A stretch of 64,000 bases of DNA, from the NCBI RefSeq assembly GCF_052119705.1, contig NZ_JBGQOP010000001.1, forward strand, positions 233,881 through 297,880, in the 5' to 3' direction. Source of the stretch: Oceanimonas sp052119705. GTDB lineage: Bacteria > Pseudomonadota > Gammaproteobacteria > Enterobacterales > Aeromonadaceae. Shown piece by piece: positions 1-9,185 of this stretch. The notes below the pieces were generated by a model. The model did no database searches. It was not told the origin of the DNA and was given only the letters and a program-made list of their open reading frames with translations. A program made the position numbers and the translations under genes. How positions within the stretch are numbered: position 1 is the first letter of the stretch; each line of letters opens with the position of its first letter.

Positions 1-639
1 GTGCAGCTGGCGTGGTTTGGTGGCTTAACGGGCGTGCAAGCCCGTGAGTTGGTGCCCAATAGTGAGGCCATAGCGCAGGGTAAAGAAGATACCGAATTTG
101 TAAGCTATATCATTGCTAACACCAGTACCGGTCTAGAAAAAAGTGAGCAATTACCTGCAGAGTTGGCCGGAAAACGCTTCACCTTTGGTGATAAGGGTTC
201 AACCTCTGGTCGCCTAATGCCGGAATTTTTCTTGCGTGAGCATTATGGCAAGTCGCCCGATGAGTTGTTCTCGCGCGTCGGTTTCTCCGGCGATCATAAT
301 CGTACCTTGAGCTTGGTGCAGTCTGGCGCCTTCGAAGTGGGTGCGCTCAATTATGCGGTGTGGGATGCAGAAGTAGCCCAGGGCAACGTAGACGCCAGTA
401 AGGTGAAAGTGATTTGGGCCTCGCCTAGCTACCCAGATTATCAATGGACCATACGCGGTGATGTTGATGCCCGTTTTGGTGCAGGCTTTAAAGACCAGGT
501 ACAAAAAGCCTTGTTAGCGATGACGGATCCCACCTTGCTGGCCGCGTTTCCGCGTGCTGGTTTCGTGCCCGCCACCAACCAAGACTATACACCCATTCGC
601 GATACCGCCGTGGCCATTGGTTTAATGGATGCCGAGTGA
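1..639 (+). CDS. PhnD-family ABC transporter substrate-binding protein (5' truncated)
   Basis: This is the periplasmic binding component of an oxyanion ABC importer. The reading frame is already open at base 1, so the N-terminus and signal peptide lie outside the window and the 212 visible residues are the C-terminal part. The motif GSTSGRLMPEFFL, about residues 66-78, is the ligand-loop signature of PhnD-type proteins, and GALNYAVWD follows at about 114. The stop overlaps the start of the next gene (GTGA at 636-639), so the ATPase and this protein are translationally coupled. PhnD-type proteins bind phosphonate or phosphite, and some relatives are annotated as putative selenate binders; the substrate cannot be read from this sequence. 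The family call is firm and the ligand is open. Confidence 0.88.
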   Translation: MQLAWFGGLTGVQARELVPNSEAIAQGKEDTEFVSYIIANTSTGLEKSEQLPAELAGKRFTFGDKGSTSGRLMPEFFLREHYGKSPDELFSRVGFSGDHNRTLSLVQSGAFEVGALNYAVWDAEVAQGNVDASKVKVIWASPSYPDYQWTIRGDVDARFGAGFKDQVQKALLAMTDPTLLAAFPRAGFVPATNQDYTPIRDTAVAIGLMDAE

Positions 640-1340
640 GTACTAGTTGCCCGATCGCTAGCTCAGCTTCAAGCCTAAGCCAACCGCTGTTTCGTTTGCA
701 GCAGCACAATATTGGCTACGGAGGCAAAACGGTACTGCATGAGCTGACGCTGGCTATTCAGCCCGGCGAGCGGGTGGCTTTGCTGGGTAAATCGGGTAGC
801 GGCAAGAGTACCTTGCTGCGCCAATTACGTGCCCAGCGTGCTGAGCAAGTGGCGTGGTGCCCCCAACAACCCGGGCTGGTGCCCATGTTGTCGGCTTTTC
901 ATAATATTTATATGGGCCGGCTGAGCAGTGAGCCGTTCTGGTATAACCTCGCCAATTTAGTGCGCCCCCAAGCTAAACCTAAGGCAGAGATTGCCGAGCT
1001 GGCAGCTAGCTTAGGCTTAAGCGAACAGCTCTGGCAACCCGTAGAGCGGCTATCGGGTGGTCAGCAGAGTCGGGTTAGCTTGGGGCGAGCCTTATATCAG
1101 CAAAGGCCCATCTTTATGGGCGATGAGCCGGTATCGGCCTTGGATGAACGCCAAGCAGATGCGCTGCTACAGCTATTAGGCGCACGTCATCACACCTTAG
1201 TGCTGGCGCTGCATAATCTTGAGCAAGCGCTCAGCCATTGCACTCGTATTATTGGCCTAGCCGATGGTCGCGTGCTGCTGGACGCACCGGCTGATAGCTT
1301 GACGAGCGCCGAGCTCGACACCTTATACCTTAACTTTTGA
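636..1340 (+). CDS. PhnC-like ABC transporter ATP-binding protein
   Basis: This is the cytoplasmic ATPase that powers the importer encoded by its neighbours. The 234 residues contain Walker A GKSGSGKST at about 51-59, the ABC signature LSGGQQSRVSLGRAL near 140, Walker B ending in GDEPVSALDE, and a switch histidine in ALHNLEQ. The start is GTG at 636, overlapping the stop of the binding-protein gene by four bases. Ten bases separate its stop from the permease reading frame, so the three genes form one operon. The length is slightly below the usual 240-280 residues of PhnC. The substrate assignment shares the uncertainty of the binding protein. Confidence 0.9.
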   Translation: MSTSCPIASSASSLSQPLFRLQQHNIGYGGKTVLHELTLAIQPGERVALLGKSGSGKSTLLRQLRAQRAEQVAWCPQQPGLVPMLSAFHNIYMGRLSSEPFWYNLANLVRPQAKPKAEIAELAASLGLSEQLWQPVERLSGGQQSRVSLGRALYQQRPIFMGDEPVSALDERQADALLQLLGARHHTLVLALHNLEQALSHCTRIIGLADGRVLLDAPADSLTSAELDTLYLNF

Positions 1341-1350
1341 TGCTTAACTC

Positions 1351-2886
1351 TTGAAGCCTGCGACTGGCCCCACTCGTGCCATGCTCAACACCAGCTTGCT
1401 GTTTGTGTTGCTGGCGCTGTTTTGCCTGCCGTGGGCCGACTTATCCATTCAAGCCTTCGATCCTTGGCAAGAGCTGGCGCGCTTAGGTGCAGGCCTAGCG
1501 CAGCCCAGCTTACCCAGTTGGCACACCTTGGGCACGGCTTTGGCTAATACCTTGGCGTTTGCCCTGCAAGGCGTGGCCTTGGGTGCAGTGGGTGGCTTGT
1601 TGTTGGCCGCAGGTTACAGACAGGCGGGCATTCGACGTTTGGCGGCGGGTTTGCGTGCCGTGCATGAGTTATTTTGGGCCTTGCTGTTTATTCAGCTGCT
1701 CGGCATAGCGCCCCTGACCGGCGTATTAGCCATAGCGCTGCCTTATGCGGGTACCTTTGCCAAGGTCTTTGGCGAGCTATTTGAAGAGGCAGACTCGGCG
1801 CCGGAGCAAGCGCTAGGGACGGATTTAGACACGAAAAACAAGCTTGATTGGTGTACTCGGCTTTGCTACGTGCAACTGCCGTTATGCTGGCGACCCATGG
1901 TCAGCTACTTTGGTTATCGGTTGGAATGCGGCATTAGAAGCTCGGCGGTGTTGGGTTTTATTGGTTTGCCCACTTTGGGTTACCACCTCGAGTCTTTGTT
2001 GCGCCAAGGTTATTACGCGGAAGCCGCCAGCTTTTTTTATGCGCTTGTGCTAGTGATTGCCACCTTAAAGTGGTGGTTGCGGCCGCGATTATTGCTGGTG
2101 TATTTAGGCGCCGCCTTGTGGTGGTTGCCGCCGCAAGCCAGCCTAAACTGGGCGCTGACGGTACGCTTTTTTACTCAAGACATTATTCCGGCGCCGCTGC
2201 GCCAAGGTAATAGGGCCGAGCTGTGGCCTTTGTTACAAGAGCTTATTAGCCAGCAAATACTGCCGGGGTTAGTGAATACGCTGGTGTTGTCAATGTTGGC
2301 ATTAATCGTGATGGGGCTGTTAGCGTTGGTGTGGTTTCCTAGTGTGTCGCGCCGTTTTGGTAACGGCGCCACGCGTGTGGGTAGCCATTGGGGTTTAGTG
2401 CTGATGCGGGCCTTGCCGGAATATTTGCTGGCTTTTATTGGCACCTTGTTCTTGGGGCCGAGCATGTTACCGGCCATCGCCGCCTTGGGGCTGCATAATG
2501 GCGCCATAGTGGCCCATTTGCTGGGTCTGCAGCTTAATACCTTAACCTTTCGTGAAGATGCTCCTCGCGGCTTAAACCTGTACTTCTTTGAGGTGCTGCC
2601 GCGCCTGTATCGGCCCTTTATGGCTTACAGCCTGTACCGCTTTGAGAATATAGTGCGTGAAACCGCCATCCTCGGCATGTTGGGCATTCCTACCTTGGGC
2701 TTTTTTATCGACTCGGCGTTCAGTGAGTTTCGCCTCGACCGCGCCGTGGTGCTGTTGTTGGTGTGTGCAGGATTAAACATCATAGTGGATGCGCTGGCCA
2801 GAAGACTAAGGCGCAGTTTGCATTTGGCGGGAGGTCAATCCATGGCGCCAAGCTCTCAGCTATCAACCACTCATCCTCAAACATAA
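1351..2886 (+). CDS. PhnE-like ABC transporter permease, two fused permease domains
   Basis: This is the inner-membrane permease of the PhnDCE-type importer. The 511 residues contain two homologous permease halves, seen as two copies of a similar block: VSYFGYRLECGIRSSAVLGF around residues 180-200 and YSLYRFENIVRETAILGML near 430. Single-domain PhnE proteins are about half this length, so this is the tandem-fused form, which would act as a monomeric channel instead of a dimer. About ten hydrophobic segments are visible. The frame opens with TTG at 1351, and an ATG at 1381 is an equally plausible start; neither has a convincing ribosome binding site. A strong terminator follows the stop. Confidence 0.85.
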   Translation: MKPATGPTRAMLNTSLLFVLLALFCLPWADLSIQAFDPWQELARLGAGLAQPSLPSWHTLGTALANTLAFALQGVALGAVGGLLLAAGYRQAGIRRLAAGLRAVHELFWALLFIQLLGIAPLTGVLAIALPYAGTFAKVFGELFEEADSAPEQALGTDLDTKNKLDWCTRLCYVQLPLCWRPMVSYFGYRLECGIRSSAVLGFIGLPTLGYHLESLLRQGYYAEAASFFYALVLVIATLKWWLRPRLLLVYLGAALWWLPPQASLNWALTVRFFTQDIIPAPLRQGNRAELWPLLQELISQQILPGLVNTLVLSMLALIVMGLLALVWFPSVSRRFGNGATRVGSHWGLVLMRALPEYLLAFIGTLFLGPSMLPAIAALGLHNGAIVAHLLGLQLNTLTFREDAPRGLNLYFFEVLPRLYRPFMAYSLYRFENIVRETAILGMLGIPTLGFFIDSAFSEFRLDRAVVLLLVCAGLNIIVDALARRLRRSLHLAGGQSMAPSSQLSTTHPQT

Positions 2887-2923
2887 AAAAAAACACCAAA
2901 CCTCAGGTTTGGTGTTTTTTTTT
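2887..2923. terminator. bidirectional intrinsic terminator
   Basis: A 10-bp perfect stem (2893-2902 with 2906-2915, loop TCA) is flanked by an A-run on the left and eight Ts on the right. It can end the transporter operon on the plus strand and the convergent reductase gene on the minus strand. Confidence 0.9.
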
Positions 2924-2983
2924 ATGAGCCAGGCCGAGCGCGTGATATTCAATACTCGGCGCTGATGGGCTTTATTGCTCTGC

Positions 2984-3742
2984 TTACAACACCAAGCCGC
3001 CGTCTATCTTCAGCACTTGCCCGGTAATGTAGCGGGCGCGATCACTGGCTAAAAACAGCACGCCATCGGCGATGTCTTGGGGCTCGCCTAAGGCACCCAA
3101 GGGAATGCGTGCCGCCATCTTTTGCAGCACGGCTTCCGGTACCGCTTGGGTCATTTCGGTATTAATAAAGCCGGGTGCAATGCAGTTAGCGCGAATTTGT
3201 GCGCCGCCGTGAACCAGCTCTTTAGCCCAGCCTTTGGTCATGGCGATAATGCCGCCTTTGCTGGCCGCGTAGTTGGTCTGGCCAATGTTACCGTCTGTGC
3301 CCACCACAGATGAAATGCTCACTATGCTGGCTTTGGCTTGCGCCTTGATCAGAGGCAGCATGGCTTGGGTCATTAAAAACACCCCTTTTAAATTGACGTC
3401 TATCACCTGATCCCACTGGGCTTCGGTCATCTTGCCGAGCAGGGCGTCACGAGTAATGCCGGCGTTATTTACCAACACATCGAGCCGGCCTTGCTCGTCC
3501 ATAATGCGCTGGCGCAAGGTGTCGAGTGCTGCTGAGTCACACACATTCAGTGTAATGGCGGTGATATTGGGGTGATCGCCAATCCAGCTTTCTGCCGGGG
3601 CCATATTGATGTCACAGGCATAAATACGCTTTGCACCCGCGTTAGCCAGCGTTTCACTGATGGTACGGCCCAAACCTCTGGCGGCACCGGTGACCACACA
3701 AATTTTTTCCTGCATATCGTAATAAGTCGTCATCATCGTCAT
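2984..3742 (-). CDS. FabG-like SDR oxidoreductase (3-oxoacyl-ACP/acetoacetyl-CoA reductase type)
   Basis: This is a cytosolic NAD(P)H-dependent short-chain dehydrogenase. The Rossmann motif TGAARGLG lies at about residues 18-25, NNAG near 92, and the catalytic Ser and Tyr-x-x-x-Lys in SISSVVG and YAASK. The C-terminal GQVLKIDGG is typical of FabG-type reductases acting on 3-oxoacyl thioesters. The longest frame gives 252 residues. Starts at 3736, 3733 and 3715 (MQEKICVV) are also possible, and none has a clear ribosome binding site. It stands alone on the minus strand, convergent with the transporter operon, and not in a fab cluster, so an accessory role, such as a PhaB-like one or an unrelated ketone substrate, is as likely as essential fatty-acid synthesis. 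Confidence 0.8.
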   Translation of the reverse strand: MTMMTTYYDMQEKICVVTGAARGLGRTISETLANAGAKRIYACDINMAPAESWIGDHPNITAITLNVCDSAALDTLRQRIMDEQGRLDVLVNNAGITRDALLGKMTEAQWDQVIDVNLKGVFLMTQAMLPLIKAQAKASIVSISSVVGTDGNIGQTNYAASKGGIIAMTKGWAKELVHGGAQIRANCIAPGFINTEMTQAVPEAVLQKMAARIPLGALGEPQDIADGVLFLASDRARYITGQVLKIDGGLVL

Positions 3743-4391
3743 CCAATTAAAGTGAAAGGACGGCCTATGACGACCGTGCTAGATTAGATTGTACCTCTAT
3801 TTTTGCATTGCATTGTTACTATAATCTTAAATAATCGTAATTCAGAACAAGGAATCATGTATTTTTTATTCGATAAATAGCCAATTATTTTTGCTTTGCG
3901 TTATCGGCGGTGAATGCCGATGTGCATGCTTATACCAATCTAAGTAAAGAAATGATCTGTATCTACAGAGACTAAAACTACCGTAGGCAGTCTCTGCAAG
4001 ATTCAGTGCTTTGTCTTTTACTTACTGCTTCCTAGAGGGCTAGAACCAAGAACTTTTTTGCCACGCCTTTTTGTTTACGAGAAGCACGGAACGCACGGAA
4101 GCAGTTCACGTGCGACAAGGGCCTAAGAGCTATTTATTGTAAGAGCTCCCTTCGCTCAGGATGTGCTTTGGGCTTATCACTCACCCATTAGGCTTTATCC
4201 TGGCTTGGCCTTTTCAGATTTAATCACTATTTTTCCGTGTTCTTCTGTGGGTTCCGTGGCGAAAGGCTTTGATCAGTTAATTTTACAGGTTGGTATTAGA
4301 CGATAGGCAAGAAAAGAGGATGAAGAACGAACACAGGTTGGAGTTTTCAGGCTAGAAACGCGTCGAAAATGAAAAGCAGGGACGTTAAAAA
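3743..4391. repeat. 710-bp gene-free region with a GCCACGGAA-type repeat
   Basis: No convincing gene is present. The segment 4054-4275 is bounded by inverted versions of the motif found in other intergenic gaps here: TTTTTTGCCACG...AGCACGGAACGCACGGAAG on the left, and TTTTTCCGTGTTCTT...TTCCGTGGCGAAA on the right. The remainder is AT-rich with no recognisable signal. Confidence 0.6.
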
Positions 4392-4421
4392 CAACAAGGC
4401 CCGCACTGGGCGGGCCTTGTT
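4384..4421 (-). terminator. intrinsic terminator of puuD
   Basis: A 12-bp perfect GC-rich stem (4393-4404 with 4410-4421) is followed, reading on the minus strand, by GTTTTTAAC. It lies 33 bases past the puuD stop. Confidence 0.85.
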
Positions 4422-4454
4422 AATCAGGTGCAACTTAATGGTGCGAATAAGTTA

Positions 4455-5762
4455 TTACTTACCGTTCCAAGCTGCAATCAGTGCACGTTCTTCAGCTGTC
4501 ATGTGCGTAATGTTACCTAACGGCATGTAGTTGTTAGCAACTACTTGCTTAAGGTGCGCCGCTTGCAGCAGAATTTCTTTTTGTGAATCCAACACTATAC
4601 CCAGTGGCGGAGCAGAGAAGCCCAGTTTACCGTCTGGTGCTACTGCATGGCACTGCACACAACGGTTGTTCATCACTTCTTCTACTTGCGCTAAGGTCAC
4701 TTCACCGCTTGCAGCAGCGGGTGCTTCTTCTTCTGTAGTCGCGTTAGCGGCCACGTCAGCAGTTGCTTCTTCAGTTGCAGCAGCAGGCGCTTCAACTTGT
4801 GCAGCAGGTGCGCTGGCTTGTGCAACCTGAGGTGCAGGTAATGAACCTACCCAGCCTGCAACAATAATCAGTATCACACCGGCAATAGGATAGCCTGGGC
4901 GGATTTCACCGCGATGCATCAATACGAAATACTGACGAATCAAGGCACCAGCGAAGATGAACAACACCATGATCACCCAGGACAAGTGGTGACTAAAGGT
5001 GAACGAGTAGTGGTTGCTCAACATCAGCAGCACTACTGGCAGCGTGAAGTAAGTGTTGTGTACTGAACGCTGTTTGCCACGCAAACCGTCGATTGGGTTT
5101 GGCTTGTTACCGGCTTTCATGGCGTTAACCATGCGGCGCTGGCCTGGGATGATCCAGAAGAACACGTTGGCAGACATGGCGGTCGCCATTACGGCACCGG
5201 TCAGCAAGAAGGCGGCACGGCCAGAGAAGATGTGCGTGCTTAAATAAGCAACCACAACCATCATCACGGCAACGGCAACACTCAAGATGCCATCACGAGT
5301 CATGTTAGGGCTAATGCGCTTACATAATTCGTTATAGACAACCCAACCCAACAGCAAGAATGCCAGTGCCGCTATGTTGGCTTGAGTGCCAGTCATGTTA
5401 GCGGCCCATTCCCACGGGCTGTTACGGTTAACTAAATAAAAGCTGGGCTTGGTCAGGTACAACAGGGTGAACAAACCAAAACCAGACAACCAAGTGGTGT
5501 AGGCCTTCCAGAATGACCAGTGCAGGTCTTCTGGCAGATCTTCTGGGCTGCTTGCATACTTTTGGTTGTGGTAGAAACCACCGCCGTGTACGGCCCACAT
5601 TTCACCGAATACGCCTTTCTTCTTACAAGCTTCGCCTTTTGGCGGCTTAAGACCGTTATCAAGCATAACGAAGTAGATTGACTCACCCAGCCACGCAATG
5701 GCGGCGATGACGTGTAGCCATCTGATCAATAAGTTACCAAAATCCAGCAGATACGCTTCCAT
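4455..5762 (-). CDS. puuD: membrane urate hydroxylase PuuD with C-terminal cytochrome c domain
   Basis: PuuD proteins oxidise urate to 5-hydroxyisourate at the inner membrane and pass electrons to the respiratory chain instead of to oxygen. The 435 residues begin with the urate-oxidase N-terminal membrane domain (about residues 1-305, eight or more hydrophobic spans; H18 in RWLHVIAAIAWLGES and the HNQKYASSPEDLP segment). A low-complexity Ala/Glu/Thr linker at about 310-355 leads to a cytochrome c domain. Its haem motif is CVQCH, with a likely axial Met in NNYMPLGNITHMT. No other purine-catabolism gene lies nearby, so it is a solo gene with its own terminator. Upstream is a 470-bp AT-rich region with a palindromic candidate operator. 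Confidence 0.92.
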   Translation of the reverse strand: MEAYLLDFGNLLIRWLHVIAAIAWLGESIYFVMLDNGLKPPKGEACKKKGVFGEMWAVHGGGFYHNQKYASSPEDLPEDLHWSFWKAYTTWLSGFGLFTLLYLTKPSFYLVNRNSPWEWAANMTGTQANIAALAFLLLGWVVYNELCKRISPNMTRDGILSVAVAVMMVVVAYLSTHIFSGRAAFLLTGAVMATAMSANVFFWIIPGQRRMVNAMKAGNKPNPIDGLRGKQRSVHNTYFTLPVVLLMLSNHYSFTFSHHLSWVIMVLFIFAGALIRQYFVLMHRGEIRPGYPIAGVILIIVAGWVGSLPAPQVAQASAPAAQVEAPAAATEEATADVAANATTEEEAPAAASGEVTLAQVEEVMNNRCVQCHAVAPDGKLGFSAPPLGIVLDSQKEILLQAAHLKQVVANNYMPLGNITHMTAEERALIAAWNGK

Positions 5763-5878
5763 GGTCTTACCTTCTCTGTTTCAAATTTATTAGTTAGGAC
5801 CCTAGCGCATCGAAACAGGTGCCCAGCTTAAAAGCTGAGGGCTGAGACCACATGCGCTGCCTTTGTGTGTGCAAATTG

Positions 5879-5907
5879 TGTACTTTTGAATTTCAAAATG
5901 TTGACAA
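5879..5907 (-). promoter_or_regulatory. candidate puuD promoter with a palindrome in the spacer
   Basis: Reading the minus strand, a TTGTCA (-35-like, 5907-5902) is followed after 17 bases by AGTACA (5884-5879). The spacer holds a perfect 7-1-7 palindrome (5884-5898, TTTTGAA/TTCAAAA). The site lies about 120 bases before the puuD start codon. The -10 match is poor, so the palindrome is the stronger part of the call. Confidence 0.45.
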
Positions 5908-6234
5908 TTTGTGTGTAGATTTTTTTCAATTACGTGATGAATGTCAATGTCATTTAATCATTAAATTTTACAAAAATAGTTGCAATTTTTAAATTGACAC
6001 GAAATTGTTATATGAAATCTTTATTTATCAAAGACTTACGTTTTTGTCTTGTTAGTCAGTAACAAACACAACTAACGAGATAAAAAAACAATCAGCTAAC
6101 ATTCAGCGGCGACATCATATCGGATCTTGTGAACAAATGAGCAGATATTTTTCAAAAAATGTATCTTAAATGCTAAATAGTTGCTGTGAGTTACTCTCAT
6201 TTAAAAATACTATGATATATATCATGCACTTGCG
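5908..6234. other. AT-rich puuD-tapT intergenic region
   Basis: No gene is visible. The stretch is markedly AT-rich compared with its surroundings. A 14-bp perfect palindrome, ATGATATATATCAT, at 6212-6225 lies ten bases past the tapT stop. It has no T-run, so an operator is as plausible as a weak terminator. Confidence 0.5.
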
Positions 6235-6888
6235 TCAGTTCTTGGTCGTATCAGTCGACGTTGCTGGCGTGCTCTGAACTTGAAACTGGCGTACTCTGGC
6301 CGCTAATAAAGCATGCAAAGGCGCCGTTAAAAACTCAGGACAGAGCCGATTGAGAACATGGCTGACACTTTCTAACGTCGACAGTGCTTGGCCACCTGGT
6401 CCCTTACGAATGGCATAACCACTCTTTGGAGCCTGACTAAAAGTCAGCTTAGGCAAGTCCATTAGCCAAGGATTAAGGTGTAACAACAGCCGTGTTTTAC
6501 GCCAAGTACCATCTAGCACAATAAGACCGCCGATCTGTTTTTTTGCTTGCAGATTTTTTTCTTGAACGCTTTTTGACTGCGTATTTTCTGAAAATATAGC
6601 CCTTAACTGTTTGCTGCAGAGTTTATCCAAATCTACAGCGTTCGCGTCTGGGTAAAGCAGCCACCAGTCTCCCGCTTTTAACGCAGTCGGCGGCGTGAGC
6701 TGTTCGCCCACCTCAATACCAATGTTGGGCAGACCCAGCCGTAGCAAGGGCACTGTGCTCTTGGCGTGTTTTGCTTCTAATGGATGCTGATAAATAATTA
6801 TCGGCATTGGGCAGGGCTGAGGGTGCACATGAGCACACAAGCAGGTGGCGTGTGGCAGCTGACAAGCACAACAATAAACGCGAGACAT
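6235..6888 (-). CDS. tapT: DTW-domain tRNA-uridine aminocarboxypropyltransferase
   Basis: The family installs the acp3U modification at position 47 of tRNAs, transferring the aminocarboxypropyl group from S-adenosylmethionine. The 217 residues start with a cysteine-rich, probably zinc-binding segment (CCACQLPHATCLC, residues 6-18). The hallmark DxTW motif is LDGTW at about 127-131, and the S/T-G-Y-A-I-R-K segment (SGYAIRKGPGG) follows. The length fits E. coli TapT (YfiP). A Lys/Gln/Ser-rich insertion lies at about 100-117. It is monocistronic on the minus strand. The family assignment is firm, and the exact tRNA targets are inferred from the family. Confidence 0.9.
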   Translation of the reverse strand: MSRVYCCACQLPHATCLCAHVHPQPCPMPIIIYQHPLEAKHAKSTVPLLRLGLPNIGIEVGEQLTPPTALKAGDWWLLYPDANAVDLDKLCSKQLRAIFSENTQSKSVQEKNLQAKKQIGGLIVLDGTWRKTRLLLHLNPWLMDLPKLTFSQAPKSGYAIRKGPGGQALSTLESVSHVLNRLCPEFLTAPLHALLAARVRQFQVQSTPATSTDTTKN

Positions 6889-7539
6889 TTTGTTAATTCA
6901 ACCTTTAACTTAATCAATAAAGCCTTCCTTATGATAACCACAAGGCCGGCGTGATGGCAGTAAAGGCGGTGGCGTGGCATTTTTATACCAAACAGATTAA
7001 ATAGGAGATCTATTTTCTTGCTCTATAAAGGTCGGACAAAGAGTCTCCACCGACACGCTGCAAGCACATCCATTTGACGCTCAGCACATGACATCCTTGT
7101 CATGTGCTGGTCGGTGGTGGAGGTCCCTTTATCCTCCTTGATGCTACGGAGTTAGCTGGTCGTGTTGCCTACAGGCAACTCCGTGCTTGGGAAGAGGCAG
7201 TATAGAGCGGCTCCCACGACCGTGAAATGACATGGACGGCATTTTCCGAGTCCTCAGGGATGAGTTCATGGCGTGTCGTGGGAGGTGACTGTGGTGCCTT
7301 CGGTATTCAGGCTCAAAGGTGATCTGCTTTTTACTGTAATTGGTATTAGCTGCGTGGGTTTAGTGCTTGGCGTAACGCTGTTTCAACGCTCTTTCAACGC
7401 TCTTTCCAAGGCTCTCCTTAACTCTTGATTGAGGAATTGCCCCAGATCGGAGACAATAGCCGCCGTTTTATTCGTCGCTCCTTGAGTTGGCGCCTGTAAG
7501 GGCGTTTGACTCCTTCATCAAAGTAGAAGAAATCCGACC
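6889..7539. other. 650-bp intergenic region with stacked hairpins before prfC
   Basis: No protein gene is supported. Three palindromic modules are visible: an outer stem 7047-7054/7110-7117 enclosing a 10-bp perfect hairpin 7083-7092/7099-7108; a small GTTGCCT/AGGCAAC hairpin near 7164-7180; and a 10-bp stem 7211-7220/7275-7284. Copies of GTTTCAACGCTCTTTCAACG-like words follow at about 7378-7402. The prfC promoter must lie within or after this block. Confidence 0.6.
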
Positions 7540-9129
7540 ATGTCAGCACCGTCATTCTTGCAGGAAGTCGCCAAGCGCCGCACCTTTGCCATCATCTCTC
7601 ACCCGGATGCGGGTAAGACCACCATCACCGAAAAGGTGCTGTTGCACGGGCACGCGATTAAAATCGCCGGTACCGTTAAAGGCCGTGGCTCCAACCAGCA
7701 TGCTAAGTCTGACTGGATGGAAATGGAAAAAGAGCGGGGCATTTCGGTTACCACCTCAGTGATGCAGTTTCCCTACAATGACTGTTTGATCAACCTGCTC
7801 GATACCCCAGGTCACGAAGACTTCTCGGAAGATACTTACCGCACGCTCACCGCAGTGGACTCCTGCCTGATGGTGATTGATGGCGGTAAAGGCGTGGAAG
7901 ACAGAACGCGTAAACTGATGGAAGTCACGCGTTTACGTACCACGCCCATTATCACTTTTGTCAACAAGCTGGACCGCGATATCCGCGACCCCATGGAGTT
8001 GCTTGATGAAGTGGAAAATGAGCTCAATATCATGTGTGCACCCATTACTTGGCCCATTGGCAGCGGCAAGTGGTTTAAGGGCGTGTATCACCTGAAAAAC
8101 GATGAAATTACCCTTTATCAGCCGGGTATGGGGCATGCGATCCAAGAGGTGCGCGTGATCAAAGGCTTGGATAATCCGGCATTAGCGGAAATTTTAGATG
8201 CGAAAGAGCTTGCCGACTTGCGCGAAGAGCTGGAATTGGTGATAGGTGCCTCTAACGAGTTTGATCACGAATTGTTCTTATCCGGTGAACTGACACCTGT
8301 CTATTTTGGTACCGCACTGGGTAACTTTGGTGTGGATCACGTGCTGGATGGCTTTAGCAAGTGGGCACCGGCACCGCAGCCGCGCACTACCCATGAGCGT
8401 GAAGTTGAGGCTGGCGAAGATAAGTTTTCAGGCTTTGTGTTTAAAATTCAAGCCAACATGGATCCGCGTCATCGCGACCGTATCGCCTTTATGCGTATTG
8501 TGTCTGGTACCTATAACCAAGGCATGAAGATGAAGCATGTACGCATCAATAAAACCATCAGCATTTCCGATGCGGTGACCTTTATGGCAGGCGATCGTGA
8601 GCGCGCTGAAGAGGCGGTAGCTGGCGATATTATCGGCCTGCATAACCACGGCACTATTCAAATTGGTGATACCTTTACCCAAGGTGAGGATCTTAAATTC
8701 TCCGGTATTCCTAACTTTGCGCCAGAGTTATTCCGCCGTATTCGTCTGCGTGATCCGCTTAAGCAAAAGCAGCTGCTGAAAGGCTTAGTGCAGTTATCGG
8801 AAGAGGGCGCGGTGCAGTTATTCCGGCCATTAGATAACAACGACTTGATCGTGGGTGCGGTCGGTGTGCTGCAGTTTGATGTGGTGGTGTCGCGCTTAAA
8901 GTCGGAATATAACGTGGATGCGCTTTATGAGTCTGTTAACGTTTCTACCGCGCGTTGGGTATATTGTAACGATGCCAAGAAGCTGGATGAGTTTCAAAAC
9001 AAGGTATCACAAAACCTCGCCCTAGATGGCGGCGATAACCTGACTTACATAGCGCCAACGCATGTGAACTTAAACTTGGCGCAAGAGCGCTACCCCAAGA
9101 TCGAGTTCAGCAAGACTCGCGAGCACTAA
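7540..9129 (+). CDS. prfC: peptide chain release factor 3
   Basis: RF3 is the GTPase that removes RF1 or RF2 from the ribosome after peptide release. At 529 residues it equals the E. coli protein in length. The GTPase motifs are SHPDAGKTT (G1, about 20-28), ERGISVTTS (G2), DTPGHEDF (G3) and NKLD (G4). The C-terminal part includes the EF-G-like domains typical of RF3. The start ATG is preceded by AGAAGAAA. It heads the prfC-yjjV-deo order also found in E. coli. A 13-bp perfect terminator hairpin follows the stop, and a heptamer stop tract follows that. Confidence 0.97.
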   Translation: MSAPSFLQEVAKRRTFAIISHPDAGKTTITEKVLLHGHAIKIAGTVKGRGSNQHAKSDWMEMEKERGISVTTSVMQFPYNDCLINLLDTPGHEDFSEDTYRTLTAVDSCLMVIDGGKGVEDRTRKLMEVTRLRTTPIITFVNKLDRDIRDPMELLDEVENELNIMCAPITWPIGSGKWFKGVYHLKNDEITLYQPGMGHAIQEVRVIKGLDNPALAEILDAKELADLREELELVIGASNEFDHELFLSGELTPVYFGTALGNFGVDHVLDGFSKWAPAPQPRTTHEREVEAGEDKFSGFVFKIQANMDPRHRDRIAFMRIVSGTYNQGMKMKHVRINKTISISDAVTFMAGDRERAEEAVAGDIIGLHNHGTIQIGDTFTQGEDLKFSGIPNFAPELFRRIRLRDPLKQKQLLKGLVQLSEEGAVQLFRPLDNNDLIVGAVGVLQFDVVVSRLKSEYNVDALYESVNVSTARWVYCNDAKKLDEFQNKVSQNLALDGGDNLTYIAPTHVNLNLAQERYPKIEFSKTREH

Positions 9130-9151
9130 ATACTGATATTGAGTGATTGAA

Positions 9152-9185
9152 CAACAACGCCGGCCTAGCCGGCGTTGTTGTTTTT
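9152..9185 (+). terminator. prfC intrinsic terminator
   Basis: A 13-bp perfect stem (9152-9164 with 9168-9180, loop CTA) is followed by five Ts. Confidence 0.92.
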
